Shown here: positions 7,475 to 14,702 of the stretch, in pieces
How positions within the stretch are numbered: position 1 is the first letter of the stretch
Layout: every line of letters starts with the position of its first letter
Assembly: GCA_964555565.1 (NCBI GenBank)
Contig: CAZKTF010000061.1
Coordinates: 1 to 16,051, forward strand
Length of the DNA stretch: 16,051 nt
From: CAZKTF01 sp964555565
Lineage (GTDB): Bacteria > Planctomycetota > JAJSAM01 > JAKLKS01
Direction: 5' to 3'
Made by a program: the position numbers and the translations under genes
The notes under the pieces: generated by a model
What the model was told of the DNA's origin: nothing
What the model saw: only the letters and a program-made list of their open reading frames with translations
Database searches by the model: none

Positions 7475-8517
7475 GGGCGGCCCCCGGTGTCGCGGAGCCC
7501 CTCCGTCTCGGGGAACCCGAAGAGGAGGTTGAGGTTCTGGACCGCCTGCCCGGCCATCCCCTTGCCCAGGTTGTCGATGGCCGTCAGGATCACCACCCGC
7601 CTTCCCTTCGCGTGCACGGCGAGGTCGCAGAAGTTCGTCCCTGCCACCACGGAGACCCTCGGGGTGCCGCGGCGGACCCGGACGAAGGGCTCCCCGGCGT
7701 AGACCTCGCGCACGAGCCCCTCCAGAGTACCCGGGTCCACCCCGGAATCGATCAGCGCGGTCGCCGTCGTGAAGATCCCCCGGACGAAGGGTCCCGAGTG
7801 GGGGACCAGGCTCACGACCGGGTCGGAGGCGCCCGACTCCCGCAGCAGCCGCTCGATCTCCGGGGCGTGCTGGTGGGCGAGGACCTTGTAGGCGCGGAAG
7901 TCCTGGGCCCGCTCCGGGTGGTGGGTCGTCTCCGAGGGGTCCACGCCGGAGCCGGAGGAGCCGGTCACCCCGAAGACCACCGCCTCGCCGCGGAGCATCC
8001 CGCGCGCCGCCAGGGGGAACAGCGCCAGCGCCGCCCCCGTGGCGAAGCACCCCGGGTTGCTCACGAGGCTCGCGCCGCGCAGGTCCTCCCGGTGGGCCTC
8101 CGGGAGGCCGTAGACGAAGTGCCCGAGGAGGTCGGGGCAGGGGTGGGGCCTCCCGTAGGCCTGCTTCCACTCCGCGGGGTCGTCCAGGCGGAAGTCCCCG
8201 GAGAGGTCCACGACGCGCAGGCGCGGGTTGGCGTCGAGGACCGCGGGCATGGCCTTCGCCGCCTCCCCGTGCGGGAGGGAGAACACGAGCGCCCAGACCC
8301 GGCGCGCGAGCCCCGAGGGGTCCTCGTCGGTGAGGACCAGGTCCGTGGACCCCTCGAGGAACTCGTGGACGTCGGCGAGCCGCTTCCCGGCGGCCCGCCG
8401 CGCCGTGACCGCCGTCAGCTCGAAGCGCGGGTGGGCGAGGAGCCGGCGCGCGACCTCGGCCCCCCCGTAGCCGCTCGCCCCGACGATGCCGACCGGGACC
8501 TTGCCGCGCGCGGTCAT
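7471..8517 (-). CDS. argC: N-acylglutamyl-phosphate reductase
   Basis: NADPH-dependent reduction of N-acylglutamyl phosphate to the semialdehyde; cytoplasmic, 348 residues. GIVGASGYGG (10-19) is the dinucleotide-binding loop and SNPGCFATG carries the catalytic Cys157. A His-rich segment follows (SSGSGVDPSETTHH, then HQHAPEI), and NLGKGMAGQAVQN lies near the C-terminus. The active-site version NPGCFAT and the TTHH..YKVLAHQH segment resemble Bacteroidetes-type ArgC more than the NPGCYPT of common enzymes, in keeping with the argF' neighbour. ATG overlaps the stop of the P-loop gene (ATGA), with GGAGGGG eight bases upstream; its stop overlaps argD. Confidence 0.95.
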   Translation of the reverse strand: MTARGKVPVGIVGASGYGGAEVARRLLAHPRFELTAVTARRAAGKRLADVHEFLEGSTDLVLTDEDPSGLARRVWALVFSLPHGEAAKAMPAVLDANPRLRVVDLSGDFRLDDPAEWKQAYGRPHPCPDLLGHFVYGLPEAHREDLRGASLVSNPGCFATGAALALFPLAARGMLRGEAVVFGVTGSSGSGVDPSETTHHPERAQDFRAYKVLAHQHAPEIERLLRESGASDPVVSLVPHSGPFVRGIFTTATALIDSGVDPGTLEGLVREVYAGEPFVRVRRGTPRVSVVAGTNFCDLAVHAKGRRVVILTAIDNLGKGMAGQAVQNLNLLFGFPETEGLRDTGGRP

Positions 8518-9536
8518 CCGAGGAGCCCCTCCACGACGTCCGCCAGCCGGTTCCCGTCGGTCCGGGCGTTCGCCGCCGGGACCTTCAGCTCGCGCTGGAT
8601 GTACTCCACGCCGACGGAGTTGTCCGTGGCGGGCCCCGCGAAGACGTCCACGCGGAGCCCGAGCCGCTTCATGAGCTCGACCGCCCCCCAGGCCGCGACG
8701 AGGTCGTTGGCGCACATCACGTGGACCTTCGCGAGCGCGCGGATCTCCGGGTCGCGCAGCAGGTCCTCCACCCCGTAGCCCCCGATGATCCCGTCGCCCA
8801 GCTCCACCACGATGGCGTCCGGCCTCCCCGCGGCGAGGCGGGCGAGGAGCCCCTTCGTCACCGCGGGCAGGTTGTCCACGCCCACCGTGGAAGGGAGGCC
8901 CGCGTCCTGGAAGGAGAGCCCCTCCACGGCCCCGTGGTCGATCATGTTGAGGACGTCGCGGAGGCAGGCGACGCCCGTGGCCTTGAGCGCCGCCACCTTC
9001 CACCCGCGCTGGTTCAGCTTCTGGACGATGTCGCAGGCGGCGAGCGTCTTCCCCGAGGCCATGCAGGTCCCCTCGACGAGGACGAGCGGGGGGACCTCCA
9101 CGCCCGCGAGCGACGGCCGCGGCGGCACCGCCCCGTCGGCGATGTTGAGGGGCGTTCCCCCCCGCACCGCCATCCCGAGGACCTCGACCTGGAGCGGGGT
9201 CCCCAGGTCCTGGTTCCCCGACACGCAGACGCCGATGATCCCGCCGAGGTTGAGGATCTGGAGGCGGTCCCCGACGGCGATCGCGGACGGGATGTCGCCC
9301 ACGAACCCCTTGAGCGCGCGGCGACGCCCGAGCACGCCCGCGATGACGTCGTCGCGGGTGATCTTGGCCATGCGGCCGTTGTCCAGCTCCAGCGTGTCGT
9401 AGACCGACTTCTCCTGCAGCGCCTTCACGACGATCACGTTGCCGGCCCGGGCATCGACCCGGTCGGAGACCTCGATCTCCTTGCCGAGGCGGAGCGTCGC
9501 GGTCGATGACGCCACCTTGTCCACGCGGACGATCAC
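8514..9536 (-). CDS. BioD/DUF1611-like P-loop protein of unknown function in the arginine operon
   Basis: 340 residues, function not established. Residues 1-150 form a beta-rich domain I do not recognise, with repeated GD and GG turns (IAVGDRLQILNLGG). From 151 there is a P-loop domain: VEGTCMASGKT has the G-x5-GKT spacing (156-164) of dethiobiotin synthetase and DUF1611 proteins rather than the usual G-x4-GK. It is followed by LKATG (184-188), DAGLPSTVG (211-219), an acidic strand IVVELGDGI (242-250, at the place of BioD/DUF1611 VEG), and CANDLV (275-280). No membrane segment is seen. It is coupled at both ends by 4-nt overlaps to argG and argC, with AAGGAG six bases before the GTG start. 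Since a first-step acyltransferase is otherwise missing and DgcN of DUF1611 acetylates D-glutamate, an N-acylglutamate synthase role is plausible. A regulatory or nucleotide-dependent role is the alternative. Confidence 0.85.
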   Translation of the reverse strand: MIVRVDKVASSTATLRLGKEIEVSDRVDARAGNVIVVKALQEKSVYDTLELDNGRMAKITRDDVIAGVLGRRRALKGFVGDIPSAIAVGDRLQILNLGGIIGVCVSGNQDLGTPLQVEVLGMAVRGGTPLNIADGAVPPRPSLAGVEVPPLVLVEGTCMASGKTLAACDIVQKLNQRGWKVAALKATGVACLRDVLNMIDHGAVEGLSFQDAGLPSTVGVDNLPAVTKGLLARLAAGRPDAIVVELGDGIIGGYGVEDLLRDPEIRALAKVHVMCANDLVAAWGAVELMKRLGLRVDVFAGPATDNSVGVEYIQRELKVPAANARTDGNRLADVVEGLLG

Positions 9537-10750
9537 CGTCGGCTCCTTCCCGTGCGGGCCCGGTACGCGAGGATCCCCTGGAGGCCGTGGAGGCGGGAGA
9601 AACCCTGGGCCTCCTCGCCGGTCCAGGCCGCGGAGACCTCGCCGTAGGCGGCGCCCGCGGCGCCGAAGAGCGAGTCCGGGCTCCGCGCCCCGACGACCTC
9701 GGCGGTCCCGCGGTAGAGCCGCACCCGGACCTCCCCGTTCACGCGCCGCTGGCTGCTGTCGAGGAAGGCCTCGCAGTCGCGCATCACCGGGTCGAACCAG
9801 AGGCCCTCGTGGAGCGCCCCGCCGTAATGCTCCGCCACGATCTGCTTCCAGAACTGCTGCGCCCGGGTGAGGACGAGCTTCTCCAATTCGCGGTGGGCCC
9901 GGAGGATCACCGTGGGGGCCGGGGCCTCGAAGGCCACGCGCCCCTTGATCCCGAGGATCGTGTCCCCGACGTGGACCCCGCGGCCCACGCCGTGGCGGCG
10001 CGCCCGCCCCTCCACCGCCGCCAGCAGCGCGAGCGGCTCGCGCCGCCGCCCGTCCACGGACACCGGGAGCCCGCGCTCGAACCCGAGCACCAGGGTCTCC
10101 GCCCGGGCGGGGCAGCGCTCGGGGGGCGGCGTCGAGGGCCAGGCCGCCTCCGGGAGCGACTTCCAGGGGTCGTGGGTCTCGCCGCCCCCGATGGTGGTGC
10201 CCCAGAGGCCGCGGTTCACGCTGTAGCGCCGCGTCGAGCGGTCCACGCGGATCCCGCGCTCCTCCAGCCAGTCCGCCTCCCGGTCCCGCGACCACCCCAG
10301 CGTCCGGATCGGCGCGAGGACCCGCACCCCGGGGAGGAGGGCCGCGAAGGCCACGTCGAAGCGGACCTGGTCGTTGCCCGCCTTCGTGGACCCGTGGGCC
10401 ACCGCCGAGGCCCTGAGGGCCCGGGCGACCCGGGCGACCTCCTCGGCCTGCACGACGCGCTCCGCGCCCACCGAGAGCGGGTAGACCCCGCCCCTGAGGC
10501 AGTTCCCCTTGACGAGGTAGGTGCAGAAGCGGTCCCAGACGCGCCGGCGCCCGTCCACGGCGTGGTGGCGGACGGCGCCCGCGGCGCGGGCGCGGGCGGC
10601 GATGCGGCGGCGCTCCTCGCCCGTGAAGCCGCCCGTGTCCACGGAGACCGCGATCACCTCGGCCCCCTCGGTCTCGCGGAGCCAGGCGGCGCAGAAGGTG
10701 GTGTCGAGCCCCCCGGAGAAGGCGAGGACGATGCGCGGCTTGGATGGCAA
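9533..10750 (-). CDS. argG: Argininosuccinate synthase
   Basis: ATP-dependent ligation of citrulline and aspartate to argininosuccinate; cytoplasmic. Starting at TTG 10750 gives 405 residues, close to the family norm. The N-type ATP pyrophosphatase loop is FSGGLDTT (11-18). Other landmarks are NCLRGGVYPLSVGAERVVQAEE (from about 83), GSTKAGNDQVRFD (120-132) and YSVNRGLWGTTIGGGETHDPW (from about 176). SVDTGGF replaces the TADLGQ of common ArgG, and these segments resemble Bacteroidetes-type ArgG, as I recall it. The reading frame stays open to 10975, but the extra 75 residues are Pro/Arg-rich and unlike ArgG, while GAGGAA (10760-10765) lies nine bases before the TTG. It is the first gene of the operon and its stop overlaps the P-loop gene (GTGA). 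Confidence 0.95.
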   Translation of the reverse strand: MPSKPRIVLAFSGGLDTTFCAAWLRETEGAEVIAVSVDTGGFTGEERRRIAARARAAGAVRHHAVDGRRRVWDRFCTYLVKGNCLRGGVYPLSVGAERVVQAEEVARVARALRASAVAHGSTKAGNDQVRFDVAFAALLPGVRVLAPIRTLGWSRDREADWLEERGIRVDRSTRRYSVNRGLWGTTIGGGETHDPWKSLPEAAWPSTPPPERCPARAETLVLGFERGLPVSVDGRRREPLALLAAVEGRARRHGVGRGVHVGDTILGIKGRVAFEAPAPTVILRAHRELEKLVLTRAQQFWKQIVAEHYGGALHEGLWFDPVMRDCEAFLDSSQRRVNGEVRVRLYRGTAEVVGARSPDSLFGAAGAAYGEVSAAWTGEEAQGFSRLHGLQGILAYRARTGRSRR

Positions 10751-10759
10751 GCGGGGCGA

Positions 10760-10765
10760 TTCCTC
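10760..10765 (-). promoter_or_regulatory. Shine-Dalgarno GAGGAA supporting the argG TTG start
   Basis: GAGGAA on the minus strand ends nine bases before TTG at 10750, immediately ahead of the ArgG core that begins PSKPRIVLAFSGG. No ATG or GTG is available nearby in frame. This favours the TTG over the distant upstream start at 10975. Confidence 0.5.
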
Positions 10766-10782
10766 GGTCGGCGGCGACCGGT

Positions 10783-10802
10783 GTGCGGGTCCGGACCCGC
10801 AC
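10783..10802. promoter_or_regulatory. Perfect 20-bp palindrome, candidate operator between argG and the PP2C operon
   Basis: GTGCGGGTCCGGACCCGCAC is fully self-complementary without a spacer. It begins 32 nt upstream of the argG TTG and ends 79 nt before the PP2C ATG, in the only divergent intergenic region of the window. This placement suits a dimeric repressor site. It does not look like the AT-rich ARG box of E. coli or Bacillus ArgR. As RNA it could form a hairpin only with opening of the central bases. No -35/-10 pair was recognised nearby. Function is inferred. Confidence 0.45.
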
Positions 10803-10849
10803 CGCGGACCGAGCCGCGGCCCGGACGCCCGCGGCCCGTACGAGAGACT

Positions 10850-10869
10850 CCTCCGCCCACCCGCGGAGG
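10850..10869 (+). other. Hairpin covering the PP2C ribosome-binding site
   Basis: CCTCCGC (10850-10856) pairs perfectly with GCGGAGG (10863-10869) around a six-base loop. The GGAGGG at 10865-10870, 11 nt before ATG 10882, lies in the 3' arm, so the structure would hide that ribosome site if this is the true start. Regulation is only a possibility. Confidence 0.35.
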
Positions 10870-10881
10870 GAACGGGGCAGG

Positions 10882-11799
10882 ATGCGAGAGCGGGGGGCCG
10901 GGCGCAAGGATTCGTCCGGCCGGAGGGGCTTGGACGGCGCGGCGCCCCGGGATACCCTCGTGGGGTTGCCGGCACCGGAGGGCGCCCCCATCCGACTGGT
11001 CTGCGCCGGGAAGACGGACGTCGGCCGCAAGCGCGAGCTGAACGAGGACTCCTTCTACCACTCCGAGAAGGACTCCTTCTGCGTCCTGGCCGACGGGATG
11101 GGCGGGCGGGACTACGGGGAGGTCGCCTCCTCCCTGGCGGTCTCCTCCTTCAACACCTACGTCCGGAAGTACTTCCCCGAGTCCTTCCGCGGCCGCCCGC
11201 GCGGGACCGACGGGATGATGGACGACCTCCTGCGCGGGCTCTTCGACGGGTGGGTGCGCGAGGTCAACAGCGCGGTCTACAACTTCGGCCTCGTGGACGC
11301 CCGCTACCGGGAGATGGGGACCACCCTCGCGTTCCTCTACCACCAGGAGGACTTCGTGGTCCTCGTCCACGTGGGGGACAGCCGCATCTACCTCCGCCAC
11401 GAGGGGAAGACGGAGCTGGTCACCGAGGACCACTCCTTCATCAACAGCCAGCTCAAGGCCAAGCTCATCACCCCCGAGGAGGCCCGGCTCTCCAGCCACA
11501 AGAACATCATCACCCGCGCCATCGGGACCCGCCAGACGGTGAAGCCGGAGATCCAGGTCCGCGACGCGCGGCCGGGCGACGTCTACCTCCTCTGCTCCGA
11601 CGGGCTCTCCGACCTGGTCTCCTCCGACGACATGAACCAGGCGCTCGACCGCAACGGGACCGACCTCCAGCGTGCCGTGGACGAGCTGGTGGACCTCGCC
11701 AACGAGCGCGGGGGCAAGGACAACATCACCGTCGTCCTCGGGCGGATCGAGGAGGGCGCCGCGCCGAAGAACGGCAAGCCGGGGGCGGGACCGGCGTAG
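10882..11799 (+). CDS. PP2C-family serine/threonine phosphatase
   Basis: Metal-dependent (PPM/Stp-like) phosphatase, probably cytoplasmic and opposing a Hanks-type kinase not seen in this window. The 305 residues begin with about 36 low-complexity Arg/Gly-rich residues, then the catalytic core: NEDSF (Asp56), ADGMGG (Asp71), MGTT (145-148), VHVGDSRIYL (162-171), CSDGLSDLV (238-246) and GGKDNITVV (277-285, Asp280). All core metal-binding aspartates are present, so it should be active. The region RLSSHKNIITRAIGT is the usual flap-adjacent segment. ATG 10882 has GGAGGG 11 nt upstream; an in-frame GTG at 10960 would give a 279-residue protein starting just before the core and is equally possible. 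The ABC ATPase gene begins 13 nt after its stop, suggesting an operon. Confidence 0.93.
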   Translation: MRERGAGRKDSSGRRGLDGAAPRDTLVGLPAPEGAPIRLVCAGKTDVGRKRELNEDSFYHSEKDSFCVLADGMGGRDYGEVASSLAVSSFNTYVRKYFPESFRGRPRGTDGMMDDLLRGLFDGWVREVNSAVYNFGLVDARYREMGTTLAFLYHQEDFVVLVHVGDSRIYLRHEGKTELVTEDHSFINSQLKAKLITPEEARLSSHKNIITRAIGTRQTVKPEIQVRDARPGDVYLLCSDGLSDLVSSDDMNQALDRNGTDLQRAVDELVDLANERGGKDNITVVLGRIEEGAAPKNGKPGAGPA

Positions 11800-11812
11800 A
11801 CTCCGCCCCTCC

Positions 11813-12556
11813 ATGGTGCGCGTGGAGGGGCTCGTCAAGGTGTTCCGGGAGGGGCGCCGCGGCGAGGTCCGCGCGGTGGACGGGGTCTCCTTCGAGGCGC
11901 GGCCCGGCGAGGTCTTCGGGCTCCTCGGCCCGAACGGGGCGGGGAAGACCACCACGCTCCGGCTGCTCTCGACGGTCCTGCGCCCCACGGCGGGCCGCAT
12001 CGAGATCGACGGGATCGACGCGACGGCGCGCCCCGACGAGGTCCGCAGCCGCATCGGGTTCCTCTCGGGCGCCACCGGGGTCTACGACCGCCTCACCCCG
12101 CGCGAGCAGGCCACGTACTACGCCCGCCTCCACGGCCTCGAGGGGCAGGCGCTCGCCGACCGGGTGCGCACGACCCTCCGGGTCCTCCAGGCGGAGGAGT
12201 TCGCCGACCGCCCCTGCGGGACCCTCTCCTCGGGGCAGAAGCAGAAGGCCTCGCTCGCGCGCACGGTCGTCCACGACCCGCCGGTCCTCATCCTGGACGA
12301 GCCCACGGCCAGCCTGGACGTCCTCGTCGCCCGCTCGGTGAAGGGGTTCATCCGCGAGGCGCGGGCCGCGGGCCGCACGGTCCTCCTCTCCACCCACGAC
12401 ATGGCCGAGGCGGAGGGCCTCTGCGACCGGCTCGTGGTCATCCACCGCGGGCGGGTCCTCGCCTCGGGCACCCCGGCGGAGATCCGGGCCGCCGTGGGGG
12501 GCGCGCCCGACCTGGAGACCGCCTTCTTCCGCGTGCTCGGCGAGGAGCCGGCGTGA
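11813..12556 (+). CDS. NatA-like ABC transporter ATP-binding protein
   Basis: ATPase subunit of an ABC-2-type exporter, paired with the following permease; works at the inner face of the membrane. The 247 residues contain Walker A GPNGAGKTT (39-47), signature LSSGQ (138-142) followed by KQKASLART as in NatA-type proteins, Walker B VLILDEPT (158-165) and H-loop STHD (193-196). The Q-loop region reads IGFLSGATGVYDRLT, where a SG-x-TG stretch stands in place of the usual glutamine, as I recall from NatA relatives. Substrate cannot be told; Na+ export is known for Bacillus NatAB, but many relatives differ. ATG at 11813 has no Shine-Dalgarno; the gene follows PP2C after 13 nt and overlaps the permease start by 4 nt (GTGA). 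Confidence 0.93.
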   Translation: MVRVEGLVKVFREGRRGEVRAVDGVSFEARPGEVFGLLGPNGAGKTTTLRLLSTVLRPTAGRIEIDGIDATARPDEVRSRIGFLSGATGVYDRLTPREQATYYARLHGLEGQALADRVRTTLRVLQAEEFADRPCGTLSSGQKQKASLARTVVHDPPVLILDEPTASLDVLVARSVKGFIREARAAGRTVLLSTHDMAEAEGLCDRLVVIHRGRVLASGTPAEIRAAVGGAPDLETAFFRVLGEEPA

Positions 12557-14607
12557 CCGCGCGCCGGGCGCTCCTGGTCTTCCAGAAGGAGATGCGCGAG
12601 GCCCTCCGGGACCGCCGCACGCTCTTCGTCACCCTCGTCCTCCCGATCATCCTCTGGCCGACCCTGATGATCGGCCTCGGGGCGGCGGGCGCGCGCCAGA
12701 TCGGGAAGCTCCAGGAGTCGGTCCAGAAGGTCGTGCTCGCGGGGGCCGTCCCGGCCGAACTGCGGGACGCCGTGAAGTCCACGAAGGGCCTCGCGATCAT
12801 CGATGCGGACCGGCCCGACGAGGCGCTGCGGGCCGGCCGCGTGCAGCTCGTCCTGCGCGCCGAGGAGGGATTCGAGAAGGCCCTCGCGGATGGGGGCACG
12901 GGCACGCTCCGGCTCCTCTTCGACTCGGCCAGCGAGGCCTCCGGGGAGGCGCGGCGGAAGGCCGCCGAGACCGTGAACGGGTGGGCCAAGGAGCAGGTCG
13001 CGCGCCGCCTGGAGTCCCGCGGCATCCCCGCCGAGTACATCAGCCCGGTGAAGGTCCTCGCCTCCGCCCAGGACGACGTGGCCACCCCCGCCCGCCGCGG
13101 GGCCTCGGTGTTCGGGCGGATGCTCTCCTTCATGCTCGTGCTCATGGTCATCAGCGGGTGCTTCTCGCAGGCCGTGGACGGGGTGGCGGGCGAGAAGGAG
13201 CGGGGGACCATGGAGACGCTGCTGGTGAGCCCCGCCTCGCGCATGGAGATCGTGCTCGGGAAGTTCCTCGCGGTGTTCGCGGTGACGCTGGCCTCCGCCC
13301 TCGGGAACATCGTCTCCATGGCGTTCACCTTCGGGAGCCTCAGCGGGATGATCGCGACGCGGATGCCGACGGACTTCCACCTGGGCCTGGGGACGGCAGC
13401 CGTGATCCTGGCCCTCCTCCTCCCGCTGGCGGCGCTGTTCTCCGCGCTGGCGCTGGCCCTCTCCACGCTCGCGCGCTCCACGAAGGAGGCCAACACCTAC
13501 CTCGCGCCGCTCATGGTCGTCACGATGCCGCTGGCGATGGTCTCCCTGCTCCCCAACGTGGAGCTGACCGGAGGCCTCGCGTCCGTCCCCGTGAGCGGGG
13601 CGGTGCTGCTCTTCCGCGACCTGATGCTGGCCCAGGGGGAGCCGGAGCTCCTCGGCAAGGCGCTCCCCTTCATCCCCGTGGTCCTCGGCACGAGCCTGCT
13701 GGCCGCGGCGCTGGCGCTGCGGTGGGCGGTGTGGATGTTCGGGCGGGAAGAGGTCCTGTTCCGCGACGCCGGCGCGCCGTTCTCCTTCGGCGACCTCCGG
13801 CCCGCGCGCCGCCGGCCGGGCTCCGTCCCCGGGCCGGGCGGGGCGATGCTCCTCCCGGCGGTCGCGCTGGCGCTCACCTACGCGCTGGCCATGGGCCTGG
13901 GGGCCCCGACGGAGGGCGGGATCGCGGGGATGCTCGTCGCCCAGCAGGCGCTCCTCCTCGGGCTGGTCGTCCTCGCCATCGCCTTCGCGCGGCTGGACCC
14001 GCGCTCCACGCTCGGGCTCCGCGCGCCGCGGGCGCTCCCCGCGCTGGGCGCGGTCCTCCTCGCGGTGGGGAGCGCCGCGGCCCTGCCCTGGCTCGCGCGC
14101 GCCGTCGGCCTCATCGACGAGACGCGCGGGCCCGACGAGTCCGGGCGGATCATCGAGGCCTTGCTCCGCGGCCTCGACCTCGGCCCGCTCCTGCTCGTCG
14201 CTGCGGTCCTCCCGGCGATCGCGGAGGAGGCGCTCTTCCGGGGCTGGGTCCTCCGCGGCCTCCGTTCGCAGATGAGCCCGGTCGCCGCGGTGCTCGTCTC
14301 CTCGGCGGTCTTCGGGGCGTTCCACATGGAGCCCGAGAGGGTCCTCCTCACGGGGCTCCTCGGCTGCGCGCTCGCGGGGCTCGCGCTCGCGACCGGGTCG
14401 ATCTGGCCCGGCGTCGCCGCCCACGCGCTCCACAACGGGATCACGCTGGCGATGGCGAAGGGGGTCGGGGGGGACGACGGGGCGGCGCTCTTCGGCGGGG
14501 GCGACGCGCTCTTCGGCCTCGGCGGCTTCGCCCTTGCGGGGGTCGGCCTCGCGCTGGCGCTGCTCCGGCGGCCGGATTCCCTTCCCGCCGCGGAGCCGCG
14601 GGGCTAA
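12553..14607 (+). CDS. NatB-like ABC-2 permease fused to a CPBP intramembrane protease
   Basis: 684-residue membrane protein with two domains. Residues 1 to about 400 are an ABC-2 permease: a first membrane segment at about 24-46, a large external loop to about 190, then several segments, with the cytoplasmic EKERGTMETLLVSP motif (about 214-225) typical of NatB. The C-terminal part (about 430-675) is a CPBP/Abi (CAAX-protease-like) domain with all three catalytic motifs: EEALFR (558-563), FGAFH (587-591) and HALHN (624-628). The fused form is known in several bacterial phyla; here the protease looks active. Possible roles are export coupled to proteolysis, or self-protection. GTG start overlaps the ATPase stop, with GAGGAG five bases upstream. 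The tRNA starts 16 nt after its stop. Confidence 0.9.
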   Translation: MTARRALLVFQKEMREALRDRRTLFVTLVLPIILWPTLMIGLGAAGARQIGKLQESVQKVVLAGAVPAELRDAVKSTKGLAIIDADRPDEALRAGRVQLVLRAEEGFEKALADGGTGTLRLLFDSASEASGEARRKAAETVNGWAKEQVARRLESRGIPAEYISPVKVLASAQDDVATPARRGASVFGRMLSFMLVLMVISGCFSQAVDGVAGEKERGTMETLLVSPASRMEIVLGKFLAVFAVTLASALGNIVSMAFTFGSLSGMIATRMPTDFHLGLGTAAVILALLLPLAALFSALALALSTLARSTKEANTYLAPLMVVTMPLAMVSLLPNVELTGGLASVPVSGAVLLFRDLMLAQGEPELLGKALPFIPVVLGTSLLAAALALRWAVWMFGREEVLFRDAGAPFSFGDLRPARRRPGSVPGPGGAMLLPAVALALTYALAMGLGAPTEGGIAGMLVAQQALLLGLVVLAIAFARLDPRSTLGLRAPRALPALGAVLLAVGSAAALPWLARAVGLIDETRGPDESGRIIEALLRGLDLGPLLLVAAVLPAIAEEALFRGWVLRGLRSQMSPVAAVLVSSAVFGAFHMEPERVLLTGLLGCALAGLALATGSIWPGVAAHALHNGITLAMAKGVGGDDGAALFGGGDALFGLGGFALAGVGLALALLRRPDSLPAAEPRG

Positions 14608-14623
14608 GAACGGGGGCTCCCGC

Positions 14624-14700
14624 GCGGGCGTAGCTCAATTGGATAGAGCATCAGACTACGGATCTGAGGGTTGGGGGTTCGACTCCTCCCGCCCGCGCCA
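14624..14700 (+). tRNA. tRNA-Arg (anticodon ACG)
   Basis: Complete cloverleaf of 77 nt: acceptor GCGGGCG/CGCCCGC (14624-14630 with 14690-14696), D stem GCTC/GAGC, anticodon stem TCAGA/TCTGA (14651-14655 with 14663-14667) around loop CTACGGA, anticodon ACG at 14658-14660, five-base variable loop, and T arm GGGGG-TTCGACT-CCTCC with one G-T pair. Discriminator is G and the CCA end is encoded. A34 is normally deaminated to inosine by TadA, so it would read CGU, CGC and CGA. Only 16 nt separate it from the permease stop and no promoter is seen, so it may be transcribed with the ABC genes. Confidence 0.97.
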
Positions 14701-14702
14701 CT

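Noticed and set aside
10751..10975. N-terminal extension of ArgG to the ATG at 10975
   Set aside because: The extra 75 residues are Pro/Arg/Ser-rich, unlike any ArgG, and would run through the divergent promoter region and overlap the PP2C gene start.
8514..11030. An 838-residue fusion of the P-loop protein with an upstream extension
   Set aside because: The part upstream of 9536 overlaps argG in another frame and is low-complexity. The GTG at 9536 has AAGGAG six bases before it and forms the same 4-nt overlap seen at the other junctions.
14624..14700. tRNA-Arg as an integration site for a mobile element
   Set aside because: No integrase gene and no repeat of the tRNA 3' end was seen in the window.
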